Shown here: positions 24,819-34,253 of the stretch, one piece after another | Position numbering within the stretch: the stretch's first letter is position 1 | How the letters are laid out: each line of letters starts with the position of its first letter | Assembly: GCA_963826105.1 (NCBI GenBank) | Contig: CAWGWA010000002.1 | Location: 49,778 to 113,777, forward strand | Direction: 5' to 3' | Origin: WHTI01 sp963826105 | GTDB taxonomy: Bacteria > Actinomycetota > CADDZG01 > WHSQ01 | DNA: 64,000 bases | The notes under the pieces: generated by a model | Told to the model about the DNA's origin: nothing | Seen by the model: the letters and a program-made list of their open reading frames with translations, nothing else | Database searches by the model: none | Translations under genes and position numbers: made by a program

Positions 24819-25764
24819 TCTCGAACGCGAACTGAGGGAATTGCGGGATCGAGCGGCGGAAGAGGTCAGGCCGTCGCCGGAGATGGAAGGGATCGTCTTC
24901 CGACGTGCCAGGATCAGGAGAGCCGTTACTGCGCTCAGCGGGATCGCGGTGATCGCGGCCGTGTCGGCGGCTTCGATCGTGACGGTGGGAGCTTTCACCG
25001 GGGAGAACGAGCTTCCCCCGGTCGCTCCCTCTCCGTCGGAGAGCCCCTCGCCCGATGAGACGCAGGCCCCCGAGGTGGGGCAAGACATCGGTCTTGGCTT
25101 CCCGGTGTGCGACGTCACGAGACTCCAAGGGATCGATCTTCTGGGTGATGACGCCGACGGCACAGCCTGGACCGCCACGACCCTGAAAGACAACGGGAAG
25201 TGCAATCGGGAGATCGAGGATTCCTACCTCGTGGCCGTCGACGTCACCGGTGACGGCCTGGCGGACGCGTCATGGGAGGCATTCAGGTATTGCGTCGTGT
25301 GCGAGCCGTACGCGGCGACAGACCTCGACGGCGACGGATCCGAAGAACTTCTCGTCATCATGCAGGGCGGATCCGTCACCCAGTTTGGAGTCTTCGACGC
25401 GACCGAGTCGGGTGGCTCCGTCGCGTTCGGGCCGGTGCGGGTGGGTGAACCCGGCGACCGCAAGGGTGGTTTCCCGGCAGGAGATATCGCCAGCATCTGG
25501 GTGGGCGGAGACGAAGGGTTCGCGGGCAAGTTCGCTTGCGAGGGCTACCCCGAGGATCCTGTGCTCGTGTCCGGTTGGAGAAACCACCCCGTCGAGGGGC
25601 CCGGCTCGGACGTCACCGAGGTTCACATCGTTCGCCTGACGTTGCGCGATGGAGTCTTCGAGGTCGATGCTCTCAACACCGAGCAACCGACGGACGATCC
25701 GTTGCCAGAAGGCTTCCCGACCGGCACCAAGGGGTGCGGCGTCGATCTCGACCCATTCCGGTAG
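24811..25764 (+). CDS. Putative anti-sigma factor with external Asp-rich repeat domain
   Basis: The 317-residue single-pass protein has a cytoplasmic N-terminus (about residues 1-45), one membrane helix (ALSGIAVIAAVSAASIVTVGAF), a Pro/Ser-rich linker and an exported domain. The exported part contains the Asp-Gly motifs VDVTGDGLAD and ATDLDGDGSEELLV, typical of Ca2+-binding FG-GAP-like repeats, and several Cys. The GTG at 24811 overlaps the sigma gene stop and has AGGTGAG upstream. Position and topology suggest an anti-sigma factor, but no zinc anti-sigma motif (HxxxCxxC) is present, so this is inference. Confidence 0.6.
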   Translation: MSDLERELRELRDRAAEEVRPSPEMEGIVFRRARIRRAVTALSGIAVIAAVSAASIVTVGAFTGENELPPVAPSPSESPSPDETQAPEVGQDIGLGFPVCDVTRLQGIDLLGDDADGTAWTATTLKDNGKCNREIEDSYLVAVDVTGDGLADASWEAFRYCVVCEPYAATDLDGDGSEELLVIMQGGSVTQFGVFDATESGGSVAFGPVRVGEPGDRKGGFPAGDIASIWVGGDEGFAGKFACEGYPEDPVLVSGWRNHPVEGPGSDVTEVHIVRLTLRDGVFEVDALNTEQPTDDPLPEGFPTGTKGCGVDLDPFR

Positions 25765-25781
25765 CACTAGGCTCTGATGCC

Positions 25782-26675
25782 ATGGACGAGTCACTCACGT
25801 TGTTGGTCGACGCTCCGAGCCTCTTCTATCGAGCGTTGTTCTCGACTCCGGACAGCGTTCAGACCCCGGAGGGCGAGCCGATCAACGCTGCTCACGGGTT
25901 CTTTCGGATGCTGGCCCGGCTGGTCGGCGACCTCAACCCCGACTACCTCGCGTGTGCGGCCGACGAGAACTGGCGCCCGAAGTGGCGCGTTGATCTGATC
26001 CCGTCGTACAAGGGCTTTCGTGCCGAGCCGGGCAGCGCCCAGGAACAGGCAGAGAGGCGACTCGCAACCCAGGTGCCGATCCTCTACGGCATGCTCGAGA
26101 TGTGCGACATCCCGGTGATCGGGCACCCTGATCACGAGGCTGAAGACGTCATCGGCACGTTGGCCCAAAAGGCTCCTGGACGGGTGGTCATCTTCTCGGG
26201 CGATCGCGACCTCTTCCAGCTGGTGCGCGAGGCGGACGTGGTGGTCATTTTCCCGATCCGCGGGGTCAGCAAGGTAGACATCGTCGATGAGTCCTACATC
26301 GAGAAGCGTTACGGCATCCCCGGGCGGTCCTACCTCGACTTCGCGGTCCTGCGAGGAGACGCCTCCGACGGTCTCCCGGGTGTGAAGGGCATCGGCGAGA
26401 AGCTCGCGGCGTCACTCGTGGCGCGCTACGGCGATCTCGAGACGATCCTGAGCGAGGCCGAGGGATCGGAAGCGAGCGTGACGCTCGCCAAGGTCAGGGG
26501 GCAGGCGGACTACGTCAGGAAGGCCGCCCAGGTCGTAGCGATCGCGACAGATCTCCCGCTTCGGCCTGCCGATCTCTCTCGCCCACGCGATCTACCCCGA
26601 CCCGAGATCGTCGCGGCAGCGGAGCGCTTCGGCCTCGAGGGCCCGATCGGAGCGCTGCTCGACGCGTTGGGATAG
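25782..26675 (+). CDS. 5'-3' exonuclease (PolA N-terminal/FEN superfamily)
   Basis: The 297-residue protein matches the 5' nuclease domain of DNA polymerase I. The acidic metal-binding residues are visible (LLVDAPSLFYRA, HEAEDVIGTLA, IFSGDRDLFQLV, LRGDASDGLPGVKGIGEKLA), the last including the helix-hairpin-helix. It would remove RNA primers or flaps. The ATG at 25782 lies 18 bp after the previous stop; the open frame upstream is antisense noise over the previous gene. No polymerase domain follows, so it is a stand-alone nuclease, as in many actinobacteria. Confidence 0.93.
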   Translation: MDESLTLLVDAPSLFYRALFSTPDSVQTPEGEPINAAHGFFRMLARLVGDLNPDYLACAADENWRPKWRVDLIPSYKGFRAEPGSAQEQAERRLATQVPILYGMLEMCDIPVIGHPDHEAEDVIGTLAQKAPGRVVIFSGDRDLFQLVREADVVVIFPIRGVSKVDIVDESYIEKRYGIPGRSYLDFAVLRGDASDGLPGVKGIGEKLAASLVARYGDLETILSEAEGSEASVTLAKVRGQADYVRKAAQVVAIATDLPLRPADLSRPRDLPRPEIVAAAERFGLEGPIGALLDALG

Positions 26676-26680
26676 AGGGA

Positions 26681-27985
26681 TCATGTGGGGTCTTCGAGTG
26701 GGCGGACGGCATCGGGCGGAGACGACGCCACTTCGGGGGCGAGGTGCGTGATCCTGTCGGCCGGTAGGTCGAGTGCGCGCAGACGCCCGAAGATCGGGAT
26801 GGCCAGGAACGTAACCAGCCCTCCGACGACGAAGCCCGCGGGGATCGATCGTTCCTGAGATAGGTAGCCCAGTCCGGTCTGGCCGCCCACGCTTCCGAGG
26901 CTGCCCATCAGAGAATCGAACGACACGAGCGTGGCTCGTTCCGATGACGGGATCGACTGATGCAGATAGGTCTGTCGGACAGGCTGAAGGACGCCGCCCG
27001 CGATCGCTCCCAGAAGGAAGATCGGAACGGTGATCCAGAACGATCGGATCGCGCCGACGGCGACCATGGTCGACGTCACGATCGTGGTCGATGTTAGGAG
27101 GAGAGTGGTGCGCTTCCGGCCCGGCTTTGCCAGTCGTCCGACCAGAGAGTTGCCGACGATCCCCGCCAGCGCGAAGAGCGAGGCGATGAGACCCGAGAGC
27201 CACACGGCATCCTCTCCGTAGAGCTCGAGGAAGTAGGGCTGCCACGCGTACCAGGCCCACGAGAAGAACCCCAGCGTCAGGAATGAGTCCCATACGAGCA
27301 ACCGGATCGCCGGCGAGCGCCATCCGAAGTTCAGCCCTGCGCTCGCGACTTTCTTCATCTCGCCGGCGATGCCCTTGAAGCGCACGGTTCTTGGCGTGAA
27401 CCCGAGATCGTGCATCGTCCTGAATCCCACGCCGAAGGCCATGAGGATCAACCCCGCACGGACGAAGTAGGGGAGGGCGAGGTCGAGTTGTCCGAGCAGT
27501 CCTCCGGCAACGGTCCCCAGGAGCATGGCGACACTGGCGACCATCGACGCGCGGGCGAAGACGCGATCCAACTCTTGCTCGTATCCGGTTTCTTTCAATG
27601 CATCGACGAGCCATGCCTCAACCGCGCCCGAATAGAAGGTGTATCCCAGCCCGAGGATCACTCCGGCGAGACAGAACAGAAGCAGTCCGCCGTCGATGAA
27701 GGCGACCCCGACGTAGGCGAGTGTCCCCAGCGCGAGGAATAGCGCCGCGAGCAGGAATGACGCCCGGCGCCCACGCGTGTCGGCGACCACTCCGGTTGGT
27801 ATCTCCAGCATCGCCATTGCTGCGGTGAACGCGGCGTTGGCAAGGAAGACCTCGAAGATGGTCAGGCCTGCGTCGAGCATGAACAAGGTGTTGATCCCCC
27901 AGATCACCGAGGCAGACAACGTGAATAGCCCGGTGATAACCAGGTAGGTGCGGATCACAACCTTGGAGTCCATGTGCTCGGACAA
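26681..27985 (-). CDS. MFS transporter (multidrug-type, 12 TM)
   Basis: The 434-residue protein has about twelve hydrophobic segments and the MFS motif A-like loop VADTRGRRASFLLAALF between helices 2 and 3. It has no visible substrate signature; similarity is to drug-efflux members. ATG 27985 or 27973 may start translation. It is convergent with the exonuclease gene, with a 5-bp gap, and divergent from the YibE/F gene. Confidence 0.85.
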   Translation of the reverse strand: MSEHMDSKVVIRTYLVITGLFTLSASVIWGINTLFMLDAGLTIFEVFLANAAFTAAMAMLEIPTGVVADTRGRRASFLLAALFLALGTLAYVGVAFIDGGLLLFCLAGVILGLGYTFYSGAVEAWLVDALKETGYEQELDRVFARASMVASVAMLLGTVAGGLLGQLDLALPYFVRAGLILMAFGVGFRTMHDLGFTPRTVRFKGIAGEMKKVASAGLNFGWRSPAIRLLVWDSFLTLGFFSWAWYAWQPYFLELYGEDAVWLSGLIASLFALAGIVGNSLVGRLAKPGRKRTTLLLTSTTIVTSTMVAVGAIRSFWITVPIFLLGAIAGGVLQPVRQTYLHQSIPSSERATLVSFDSLMGSLGSVGGQTGLGYLSQERSIPAGFVVGGLVTFLAIPIFGRLRALDLPADRITHLAPEVASSPPDAVRPLEDPT

Positions 27986-28043
27986 CCTACAGCTCTGCTC
28001 TGTGATTCCCGGCCCCCCGGGGGAGGGAATGCCCTAGGGTCGG

Positions 28044-29318
28044 ATGATGCATTCCCATGCACACGGGCCGCCGCCGAAGACCTCTCCGGCGATGCAGCGC
28101 CGACTCATGTGGGCGATAGCTCCATTCATCGTCTTCACCGTTGTCGGCCTGGTGAAGCTGTGGCCGAGCGGGGCCGATCTCGAGGTCGCTGCACCGGGTG
28201 TGGGGATACAGAGGTACGGAGCGACCATCGTCGAGGTCGACGAAGGAGCTTGTGAAGCGCCCGCGGTTGGTGTCGAGCTCGTTTGCTCAGTGGTCGAGAT
28301 CAAGCTCGACGAAGGACCGGATCAAGGGGAGGAGTTCTCCTTCAACTTCTCAGGAGGAGACAATCAGCGGGGCTTCAAGCCGGGGGACAAGATCATCGTC
28401 ACCGCGACCCAGACGACCGATGGTGTCGAGTTGCCCGAGGATGTCCCTCCGTACGGCTTCGTCGACTTCCAGCGCGGGACGCCACTGCTGCTCCTGACCG
28501 CGATCTTCGTGCTCGTTGTGATCCTCCTTAGCCGGCTCAAGGGGGTCACGTCTCTCCTAGGACTTGGGATAAGCCTGTTGATACTCGTGCGATTCGTCCT
28601 GCCCGCGATCCTCGAAGGGAGCAGCCCGATCGCGGTGGCGATCATCGGTGGCGCGGCGATCATGTTCGCGGCGCTGTACCTATCTCACGGCGTGAACGTC
28701 CGGACCACCTGCGCGGTGCTGGGGACGCTGATCAGCCTCGCCCTTACCGGCATCCTCGCGGTTGTGTTCGTCGAGTTGGGTCACCTCACCGGGTTCGCCT
28801 CCGATGAAGCCACCTTCCTGCAGGTCTCGGCGCAACAGATCAATCTCCAGGGACTGTTGCTCGGAGGGATCATCATCGGAACCCTGGGAGTCCTCGACGA
28901 CGTGACGATCACGCAGGCATCGGCTGTGTGGGAGATCCGTCTGGCCAACCGGGCGTATGGATTCGTTCATCTGTACAACGCGGGGATCCGGATCGGACGG
29001 GATCACATCGCGTCAACCGTCAATACGCTCGTCCTCGCGTACGTCGGTGCGGCGCTGCCCCTTCTCATCCTGTTTACGGTCTCGAGCACCGGTTTCTCGA
29101 ACGTCATTACCAGCGAGGTGGTGGCCGAGGAGATCGTCAGGACCCTCGTCGGCAGCATCGGGCTCATGGCGTCGGTCCCCATCACCACGGGTTTGACGGC
29201 CTGGGTTCTCACGCGAGGGGACGCAGAGGCGATCCAGGCGGAGCCGGAGCCCGAGACTGCGCTCGAGACCAAGAAGAGCCGGTTCGAGGAGAAGTGGTTC
29301 GGGAGTGACGAGGACTGA
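28044..29318 (+). CDS. YibE/F-family membrane protein
   Basis: The 424-residue protein has one N-terminal helix (about residues 24-41), an exported domain of about 100 residues, then seven or more helices beginning at LLLLTAIFVLVVILLSRLKG. The signature GVLDDVTITQASAVWEIR of the YibE/F family is present. Its function is unknown; it occurs in many Gram-positives. A His-rich N-terminus (MMHSHAHG) is unusual. ATG 28044 and 28047 are equivalent candidates. The stop is followed at once by the GTG of the MmcQ gene. Confidence 0.88.
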   Translation: MMHSHAHGPPPKTSPAMQRRLMWAIAPFIVFTVVGLVKLWPSGADLEVAAPGVGIQRYGATIVEVDEGACEAPAVGVELVCSVVEIKLDEGPDQGEEFSFNFSGGDNQRGFKPGDKIIVTATQTTDGVELPEDVPPYGFVDFQRGTPLLLLTAIFVLVVILLSRLKGVTSLLGLGISLLILVRFVLPAILEGSSPIAVAIIGGAAIMFAALYLSHGVNVRTTCAVLGTLISLALTGILAVVFVELGHLTGFASDEATFLQVSAQQINLQGLLLGGIIIGTLGVLDDVTITQASAVWEIRLANRAYGFVHLYNAGIRIGRDHIASTVNTLVLAYVGAALPLLILFTVSSTGFSNVITSEVVAEEIVRTLVGSIGLMASVPITTGLTAWVLTRGDAEAIQAEPEPETALETKKSRFEEKWFGSDED

Positions 29319-29660
29319 GTGGTCACGATCGAGGACGTTCGGGAATCGCCTCAAGACTTGCCGAGGGCCTACGAGGTGCTGGTGCGGGACCGGGTGAAGT
29401 TCCGCGTCGGACAGTACGTCTGGATCGCGTTCTCGCACGATGAGACGTTGATGGGGTTCGCGTTTCCGAAGGAGGAACGAGAGGCTCTCATCGAATCGGA
29501 GCCGGACAAGTTCATGATGCCCAAGCCGGTGGATCTCCGATACAACTGGGTCGTCGCGCGCCTCGGCGCGATCGACCGCGACGAGATGCAAGAGATCGTT
29601 CTCGAAGCCTGGAGGATGGTCGTTCCCAAGAGGGTCGCTGTCGAGCATCTCGGTGATTAG
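29319..29660 (+). CDS. MmcQ/YjbR-like protein
   Basis: A 113-residue protein with features of the MmcQ/YjbR double-wing fold: a central KFRVGQYVWIAF strand pair, the KFMMPKPVDLRYNWVVARLG segment that replaces the usual HLN-W-V motif, and a C-terminal helix ending in VVPKRVA. The biochemical role is unknown; DNA binding has been proposed for the family. It starts directly after the YibE/F stop and is probably translated with it. Confidence 0.7.
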   Translation: MVTIEDVRESPQDLPRAYEVLVRDRVKFRVGQYVWIAFSHDETLMGFAFPKEEREALIESEPDKFMMPKPVDLRYNWVVARLGAIDRDEMQEIVLEAWRMVVPKRVAVEHLGD

Positions 29661-29669
29661 GATGCTCGG

Positions 29670-30611
29670 ATGTCTTCAGTCCCCGAAAGCGATGCCCTTA
29701 TCCATGCGCGGTCGCTAACCAAGCGATTCGACCAGATGGTCGCCGTCGATAGCATCGATTTCGAGGTGCGCCGAGGCGAAGCGTTCGGGTTCCTCGGCCC
29801 CAACGGTGCGGGCAAGACCTCTACGATGCGGATGATCGGCTGCACCTCGCCGCCAAGTTCCGGATCACTCCGAGTGATCGGGATGGATCCCGTGACGCAG
29901 TCATCCGAGATCAAGGCCCGCATCGGGGTGGTGCCGCAGATGGACAACCTCGACATCGAGCTCACGGTGCGGGAGAACCTCGAGATGTATGCCCGGTACT
30001 TCGACGTCCCCCGCGACATCGCCGGCCCCCGTATCGACGAACTGATCGAGTTCGTGCAGTTGACCGAGAAGGCCAAGAGCAAGGTCGAGCCGCTGTCCGG
30101 AGGGATGAAGCGTCGTCTGACCATCGCCCGCGCCCTGATCAACGAGCCCGACCTCCTGCTCCTGGACGAACCGACCACCGGCCTCGACCCGCAAGCACGC
30201 CACCTCGTGTGGGACCGCCTCTACCGCCTGAAGCAGCGCGGGGTCACTCTCGTGATCACTACCCATTACATGGACGAGGCCGAGCAGTTGTGCGACCGCC
30301 TCGTCGTAATGGACAACGCCAAGATCGTGACCGAAGGTTCGCCCCGGGATCTCATCGCTCGGCACAGCACCCGGGAGGTCCTCGAGCTGAGGCTCTCGGA
30401 CGCCGAGCGCGGTCGGCTGACGGGTTGGGTCGACGACATCGCCGAGCGGGTCGAGTGGTTGCCCGATCGCGTACTCCTGTACACGGGCTCGGGGGACGAG
30501 ACCCTCGCGAAGATCCATGAGAAAGGCATCGAGACGGAGACCGCCATGGTGCGCCGAGCGTCTCTCGAGGATGTCTTCCTCACGATCACCGGCCGGTCGC
30601 TGGTCGAATGA
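29670..30611 (+). CDS. ABC-2 exporter ATPase (DrrA/NodI-like)
   Basis: The 313-residue ATPase has Walker A GPNGAGKTSTMRM, signature PLSGGMKRRLTIARAL, Walker B LLLLDEPTTGLDPQ and the H-loop VITTHYMDEAEQLC. A C-terminal accessory domain (about residues 230-313) is typical of DrrA-type drug or polysaccharide exporters. Two permease genes follow with 4-bp and 3-bp overlaps, so the three form an operon. One ATPase serves two half-permeases, as in NodIJ/DrrABC. Confidence 0.94.
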   Translation: MSSVPESDALIHARSLTKRFDQMVAVDSIDFEVRRGEAFGFLGPNGAGKTSTMRMIGCTSPPSSGSLRVIGMDPVTQSSEIKARIGVVPQMDNLDIELTVRENLEMYARYFDVPRDIAGPRIDELIEFVQLTEKAKSKVEPLSGGMKRRLTIARALINEPDLLLLDEPTTGLDPQARHLVWDRLYRLKQRGVTLVITTHYMDEAEQLCDRLVVMDNAKIVTEGSPRDLIARHSTREVLELRLSDAERGRLTGWVDDIAERVEWLPDRVLLYTGSGDETLAKIHEKGIETETAMVRRASLEDVFLTITGRSLVE

Positions 30612-31366
30612 ACGCGACCAAGATCGTTCGTAGGAACGTGACGGTCTTCTGGCGGGCGTGGCGGTTCTCGTTCTTCCTGTCCGTGCTGTCGCCGGTGATG
30701 TTCCTGTCGGCCATGGGACTGGGGCTCGGCTCGATGGTTTCGGAAACGGACGCTTTCGGAGGGGTCGACTACGTCGACTTCTTCGCTACCGGCATGCTCG
30801 CCGCGACATGCATGCAGTCGGGAGTGTTCAGCGCGACCTACCCGATCATGATGAAGATCATGTGGCAGAGGAACTACGAGGCGATGCTGGCCGCACCGCT
30901 CGTGGTCCGGGACATCTTCATCGGAGAGCTCGCGTGGATCGGGGTCATGCTCACGCAGGTCGCAGTTCCCTTCGCTGCGGTCATGGCTCTGTTCGGGGTC
31001 TTCGATTCACCGATGGCGATCCTCGCGATCCCAGTTGCGGTCCTCTTAGGGCTCGCCTGCGCGTCGGTGATCATGGCGTTCACGGCGACCCTGCAGACCG
31101 ATGAGGCCTACACCTGGCTGTTCCGGTTCGTTGTCACGCCACTCTTCCTGCTGTCGGGGACGTTCTTCCCGATCGACCAGCTACCGCTCTGGGGCAAGAT
31201 CGTGGCGCAGGCGACGCCGCTCTACCACGGAGTCGAGCTCGTCCGGCAGCTAGCGATCTACGAACTGGACGTCTCTGCGGTGTGGCACCTCGGATACCTC
31301 GTCGCGATGCTCGGCATCGGGACGGTGGTGGGGATGCGGAACCTCGAGAAGCGGTTGGTGCCCTGA
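30608..31366 (+). CDS. ABC-2 permease, first subunit
   Basis: The 252-residue six-helix permease has the NodJ-like segment LSGTFFPIDQLPLWGKIVAQ and the ending YHGVELVRQLA. It overlaps the ATPase stop by 4 bp and the second permease start by 3 bp. It probably forms a heterodimer with the next product. Confidence 0.92.
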   Translation: MNATKIVRRNVTVFWRAWRFSFFLSVLSPVMFLSAMGLGLGSMVSETDAFGGVDYVDFFATGMLAATCMQSGVFSATYPIMMKIMWQRNYEAMLAAPLVVRDIFIGELAWIGVMLTQVAVPFAAVMALFGVFDSPMAILAIPVAVLLGLACASVIMAFTATLQTDEAYTWLFRFVVTPLFLLSGTFFPIDQLPLWGKIVAQATPLYHGVELVRQLAIYELDVSAVWHLGYLVAMLGIGTVVGMRNLEKRLVP

Positions 31367-32169
31367 TGGCGATCGAGGCTCCGGCCCCCGTCTATCCGAG
31401 ACCGTCGTATCAGCGGGCGGTCAAGCTCGTTCGTCGCAACGCGCTGGCGTACAAGCACTACTGGATCGCATTTATCAGCGGTTTCTTCGAGCCGGTGTTC
31501 TATCTGCTCGCGGTCGGCTTCGGAGTGGGGCAGTACGTCGGGGGAGTCCCCTACGCCGGCGGCACGCTCGAGTACGCATCGTTCATGGCCCCCGGGATGC
31601 TCGCCGCATCAACCCTTAACGGAGCCGTCTTCGACGGGTTCTTCAGCCCGTTCTTCAAGCTCAACTGGCTGAAGACCTACGACGGCATCATCACGACCCC
31701 GGTCAACATCCCCGACATCGCGATCGGCGAGATGATGTGGGCGCTTATCCGTTCGACGATCTACGGCGCCGGCTTCCTCATCGTGATGCTCGCGTTCGGA
31801 CTGGTGCACTCGTGGTGGGCACTGCTGGCTCTTCCCGCGGTGATGCTCTCCGGCGGTGCCTTGTCGGCCGGAGCGATGATCCTCACCGGAACCACCAAAG
31901 AGATCTCGTCACTCGAGAAGGTCATGACTCTGGTGGTCTTCCCTCTGTTCCTGTTCTCCGGCACGTTCTTCCCGGTGTCGCAGTACCCCGACCTGCTCCG
32001 GCCGGTCGTGCAGGCGACGCCGCTGTTCCATTCGTCGTCCCTGCTGCGGGCCCTGACGACCGGTGAGGTCGGCACGCAAACCCTGTGGCACGTCGTTTAC
32101 CTCGTGGCGATGTTCGTCGTCGCCAGCACGATCGCGATCAGGCTGATGCGGAGACGGTTGATCTCCTAG
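31366..32169 (+). CDS. ABC-2 permease, second subunit
   Basis: The 267-residue paralogue of the preceding permease contains LFSGTFFPVSQYPDLLRPVV and TPLFHSSSLLRALTTGEVG. The N-terminal 25 residues are Pro-rich and cytoplasmic. The ATG at 31366 shares bases with the previous stop (TGATG), so that start is preferred over earlier in-frame codons. It is convergent with the exporter on the minus strand, overlapping by 4 bp at the stops. Confidence 0.92.
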   Translation: MAIEAPAPVYPRPSYQRAVKLVRRNALAYKHYWIAFISGFFEPVFYLLAVGFGVGQYVGGVPYAGGTLEYASFMAPGMLAASTLNGAVFDGFFSPFFKLNWLKTYDGIITTPVNIPDIAIGEMMWALIRSTIYGAGFLIVMLAFGLVHSWWALLALPAVMLSGGALSAGAMILTGTTKEISSLEKVMTLVVFPLFLFSGTFFPVSQYPDLLRPVVQATPLFHSSSLLRALTTGEVGTQTLWHVVYLVAMFVVASTIAIRLMRRRLIS

Positions 32170-34055
32170 GCCTCAACCGCAAGTTCCGAGGGCGAGTCAT
32201 TCTCGAACTGCGTCTCGTGCATCTCGGCGTACCGGCCCCCGGAGTTGATGAGTTCGTTGTGGGTTCCGCGTTCGATCACCTGGCCTTCTTCGATGACGAG
32301 GATCTCGTCGGCGTTCCGGATCGTCGAGAGGCGGTGAGCGATCACGATCGAGGTCCGACCCGCCAGTGCATCGACCAGGGCCGCCTGGACCGCTGCCTCG
32401 GAGGTCGAGTCGAGGTGGGCAGTGGCTTCGTCGAGGACCACCACGTGTGGACCTGCGAGCAGAAGTCGGGCGATGGTAAGCCGCTGCCTTTCACCGCCGG
32501 AGATGCGATAGCCGCGCTCTCCTAGAACCGTGTCGAGGCCGTCGGGCAACGACCTGACGAGGTCGGCGAGTCGGGCGCTTGTCAGCGCCTCCCACAGTTC
32601 GTCATCGGTGGCCTCGGGTCGTGCGAACCGCAGGTTCTCCCGCACCGTGTCGTGGAACAGGTGGCCGTCCTGGGTGACCATCCCTAGGGTTTCCCTGATC
32701 GAATCGAAGCTCAGGTCCCGGACGTCCACTCCAGACAGGCGGATGGCACCCTCGTCGACGTCGTAGAGGCGGGGGGCCAGGGAGGCGATCGTGGACTTAC
32801 CCCCGCCCGAGGACCCCACGAGCGCGACGAGCTTCCCGGGTTCGACCGTGAACGACACACCGTGCAGGACTTCAACTCCTCCCCGGCTATCAAGCGTGGC
32901 GACTTCCTCGAGGGAAGCAAGGGAGACCTTGTCGGCCGACGGGTATCCGAACCTGACGTTGTCGAACTCGACGGAGACCGGACCATCCGGAACCCGAACC
33001 GCATCGGGCTTCTCATCGATGAGTGGCTTGAGGTCGAGGACCTCGAAGACGCGTTCGAAGCTTACGACCGCAGTCATCGCATCGATCCGTGCGCTGGCAA
33101 GTGCGGTCAACGGCGCATAGAGCCGCGTAAGCAGGAGAGCCAGGGTGACGACCGTGCCCGCGTCCAATTCGTTCTGCAGCGCGAAATAGCCGCCGAGACC
33201 GTAGACGAGCGCGAGCGCCAAGGCGGACACGAGTCCAAGCGCGGTCAAGAACATCCATTGGCCCATCGCGGTGCGGACGCCGATCTGAGCGACCCGTTCG
33301 GCGCGGAGCTCGAACTCCCTGACTTCATTCTGGGGGCGTCCGAAGAGCTTCACCAGAGTTGCTCCCGGGGCCGAGAATCGTTCGGTCATCTGTGTGGTCA
33401 TCGCCGCGTTGTGATCAGCAGCCTCGCGCTCCAAGTGAGCCAGACGGGAACCCATTCGCCGGGCCGGTACCACGAACAGCGGCAGCATGATCAACGCCAG
33501 CAGGGTGATCTGCCAGGAGAGGGACACCATCACGACGAGCGTGAGGATGAGAACGATCACGTTGCTGACGACGCCCGACAGTGTCCATGTGAACGCGCGC
33601 TGCGCACCGATCACGTCGTTGTTCAGTCGGCTAACCAGGGCGCCGGTGCGAGTGCGCATGAAGAACGCGACCGGCATCCGCTGCACATGTGAGAACACCG
33701 CCCGGCGGAGGTCGAGGATCAATCCCTCGCCGATCTTGGAGGACTGCCAGCGCGTGGCGATGCCCACAATGGCATCCAAGATCGCGATCCCGGCGATCAC
33801 GCCCGCCAGCCACAGCACCGTGCCTTGGTCCCGGCCCTTGATGATCTCGTCTACGACGCGCCCGGCGAGGATAGGGGTGGCCACGGTAAGGATCGCGGCC
33901 ACAACGCTAAGAAGCACGAACCCGATGAGCGCCGCTCGAAAGGGCCGGGCGAACTCCCCGATCCTCCGCAGCGTCTCGCGGGTGATCTTCTTCCGCGGTT
34001 GCCCGACCTGCTTGGCGCTCTCCATCGCCATCCAATGACTGAAGTTCAATTCCAC
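32166..34055 (-). CDS. Fused ABC exporter (MsbA/MDR-like half-transporter)
   Basis: The 629-residue protein has six membrane helices (about residues 35-330) followed by the ATPase with Walker A GSSGGGKST, signature RISGGERQRLTIARLL, Walker B VVVLDEATAHLD and a switch His in IVIAHRLSTIRN. It works as a homodimer or heterodimer exporting lipids or drugs. Starts at 34055, 34031 or 34025 are all possible. An inverted repeat about 80 bp upstream may be an operator. Confidence 0.94.
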   Translation of the reverse strand: MELNFSHWMAMESAKQVGQPRKKITRETLRRIGEFARPFRAALIGFVLLSVVAAILTVATPILAGRVVDEIIKGRDQGTVLWLAGVIAGIAILDAIVGIATRWQSSKIGEGLILDLRRAVFSHVQRMPVAFFMRTRTGALVSRLNNDVIGAQRAFTWTLSGVVSNVIVLILTLVVMVSLSWQITLLALIMLPLFVVPARRMGSRLAHLEREAADHNAAMTTQMTERFSAPGATLVKLFGRPQNEVREFELRAERVAQIGVRTAMGQWMFLTALGLVSALALALVYGLGGYFALQNELDAGTVVTLALLLTRLYAPLTALASARIDAMTAVVSFERVFEVLDLKPLIDEKPDAVRVPDGPVSVEFDNVRFGYPSADKVSLASLEEVATLDSRGGVEVLHGVSFTVEPGKLVALVGSSGGGKSTIASLAPRLYDVDEGAIRLSGVDVRDLSFDSIRETLGMVTQDGHLFHDTVRENLRFARPEATDDELWEALTSARLADLVRSLPDGLDTVLGERGYRISGGERQRLTIARLLLAGPHVVVLDEATAHLDSTSEAAVQAALVDALAGRTSIVIAHRLSTIRNADEILVIEEGQVIERGTHNELINSGGRYAEMHETQFENDSPSELAVEA

Positions 34056-34131
34056 AGCGGGTTCTCTCCCTGGTTATCGATCGGGTGGTGAGCGGACACG
34101 AAGTGCTCGCTCCAGCATCCTAGGAGTTCAA

Positions 34132-34152
34132 CCGGACTTGAGGTCAAGCCGG
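34132..34152. promoter_or_regulatory. Inverted repeat upstream of the ABC exporter, candidate operator
   Basis: CCGG-A-CTTGA-GG-TCAAG-CCGG has two nested arms (CTTGA/TCAAG and CCGG/CCGG). It lies in the divergent 198-bp gap between the exporter and the lipoprotein gene. It could bind a MerR- or TetR-type drug-sensing regulator, or be the stem of a leader; no regulator gene is adjacent. Confidence 0.35.
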
Positions 34153-34253
34153 CCCTTCTCTTGGTTTCATACAGCTTGGACCCAGCGTGAGACGAAAACT
34201 CATCGGTCTCGCAAAGCCGGGAACAATGCGGGCCCAGGCCCCGTCTCAGAACC

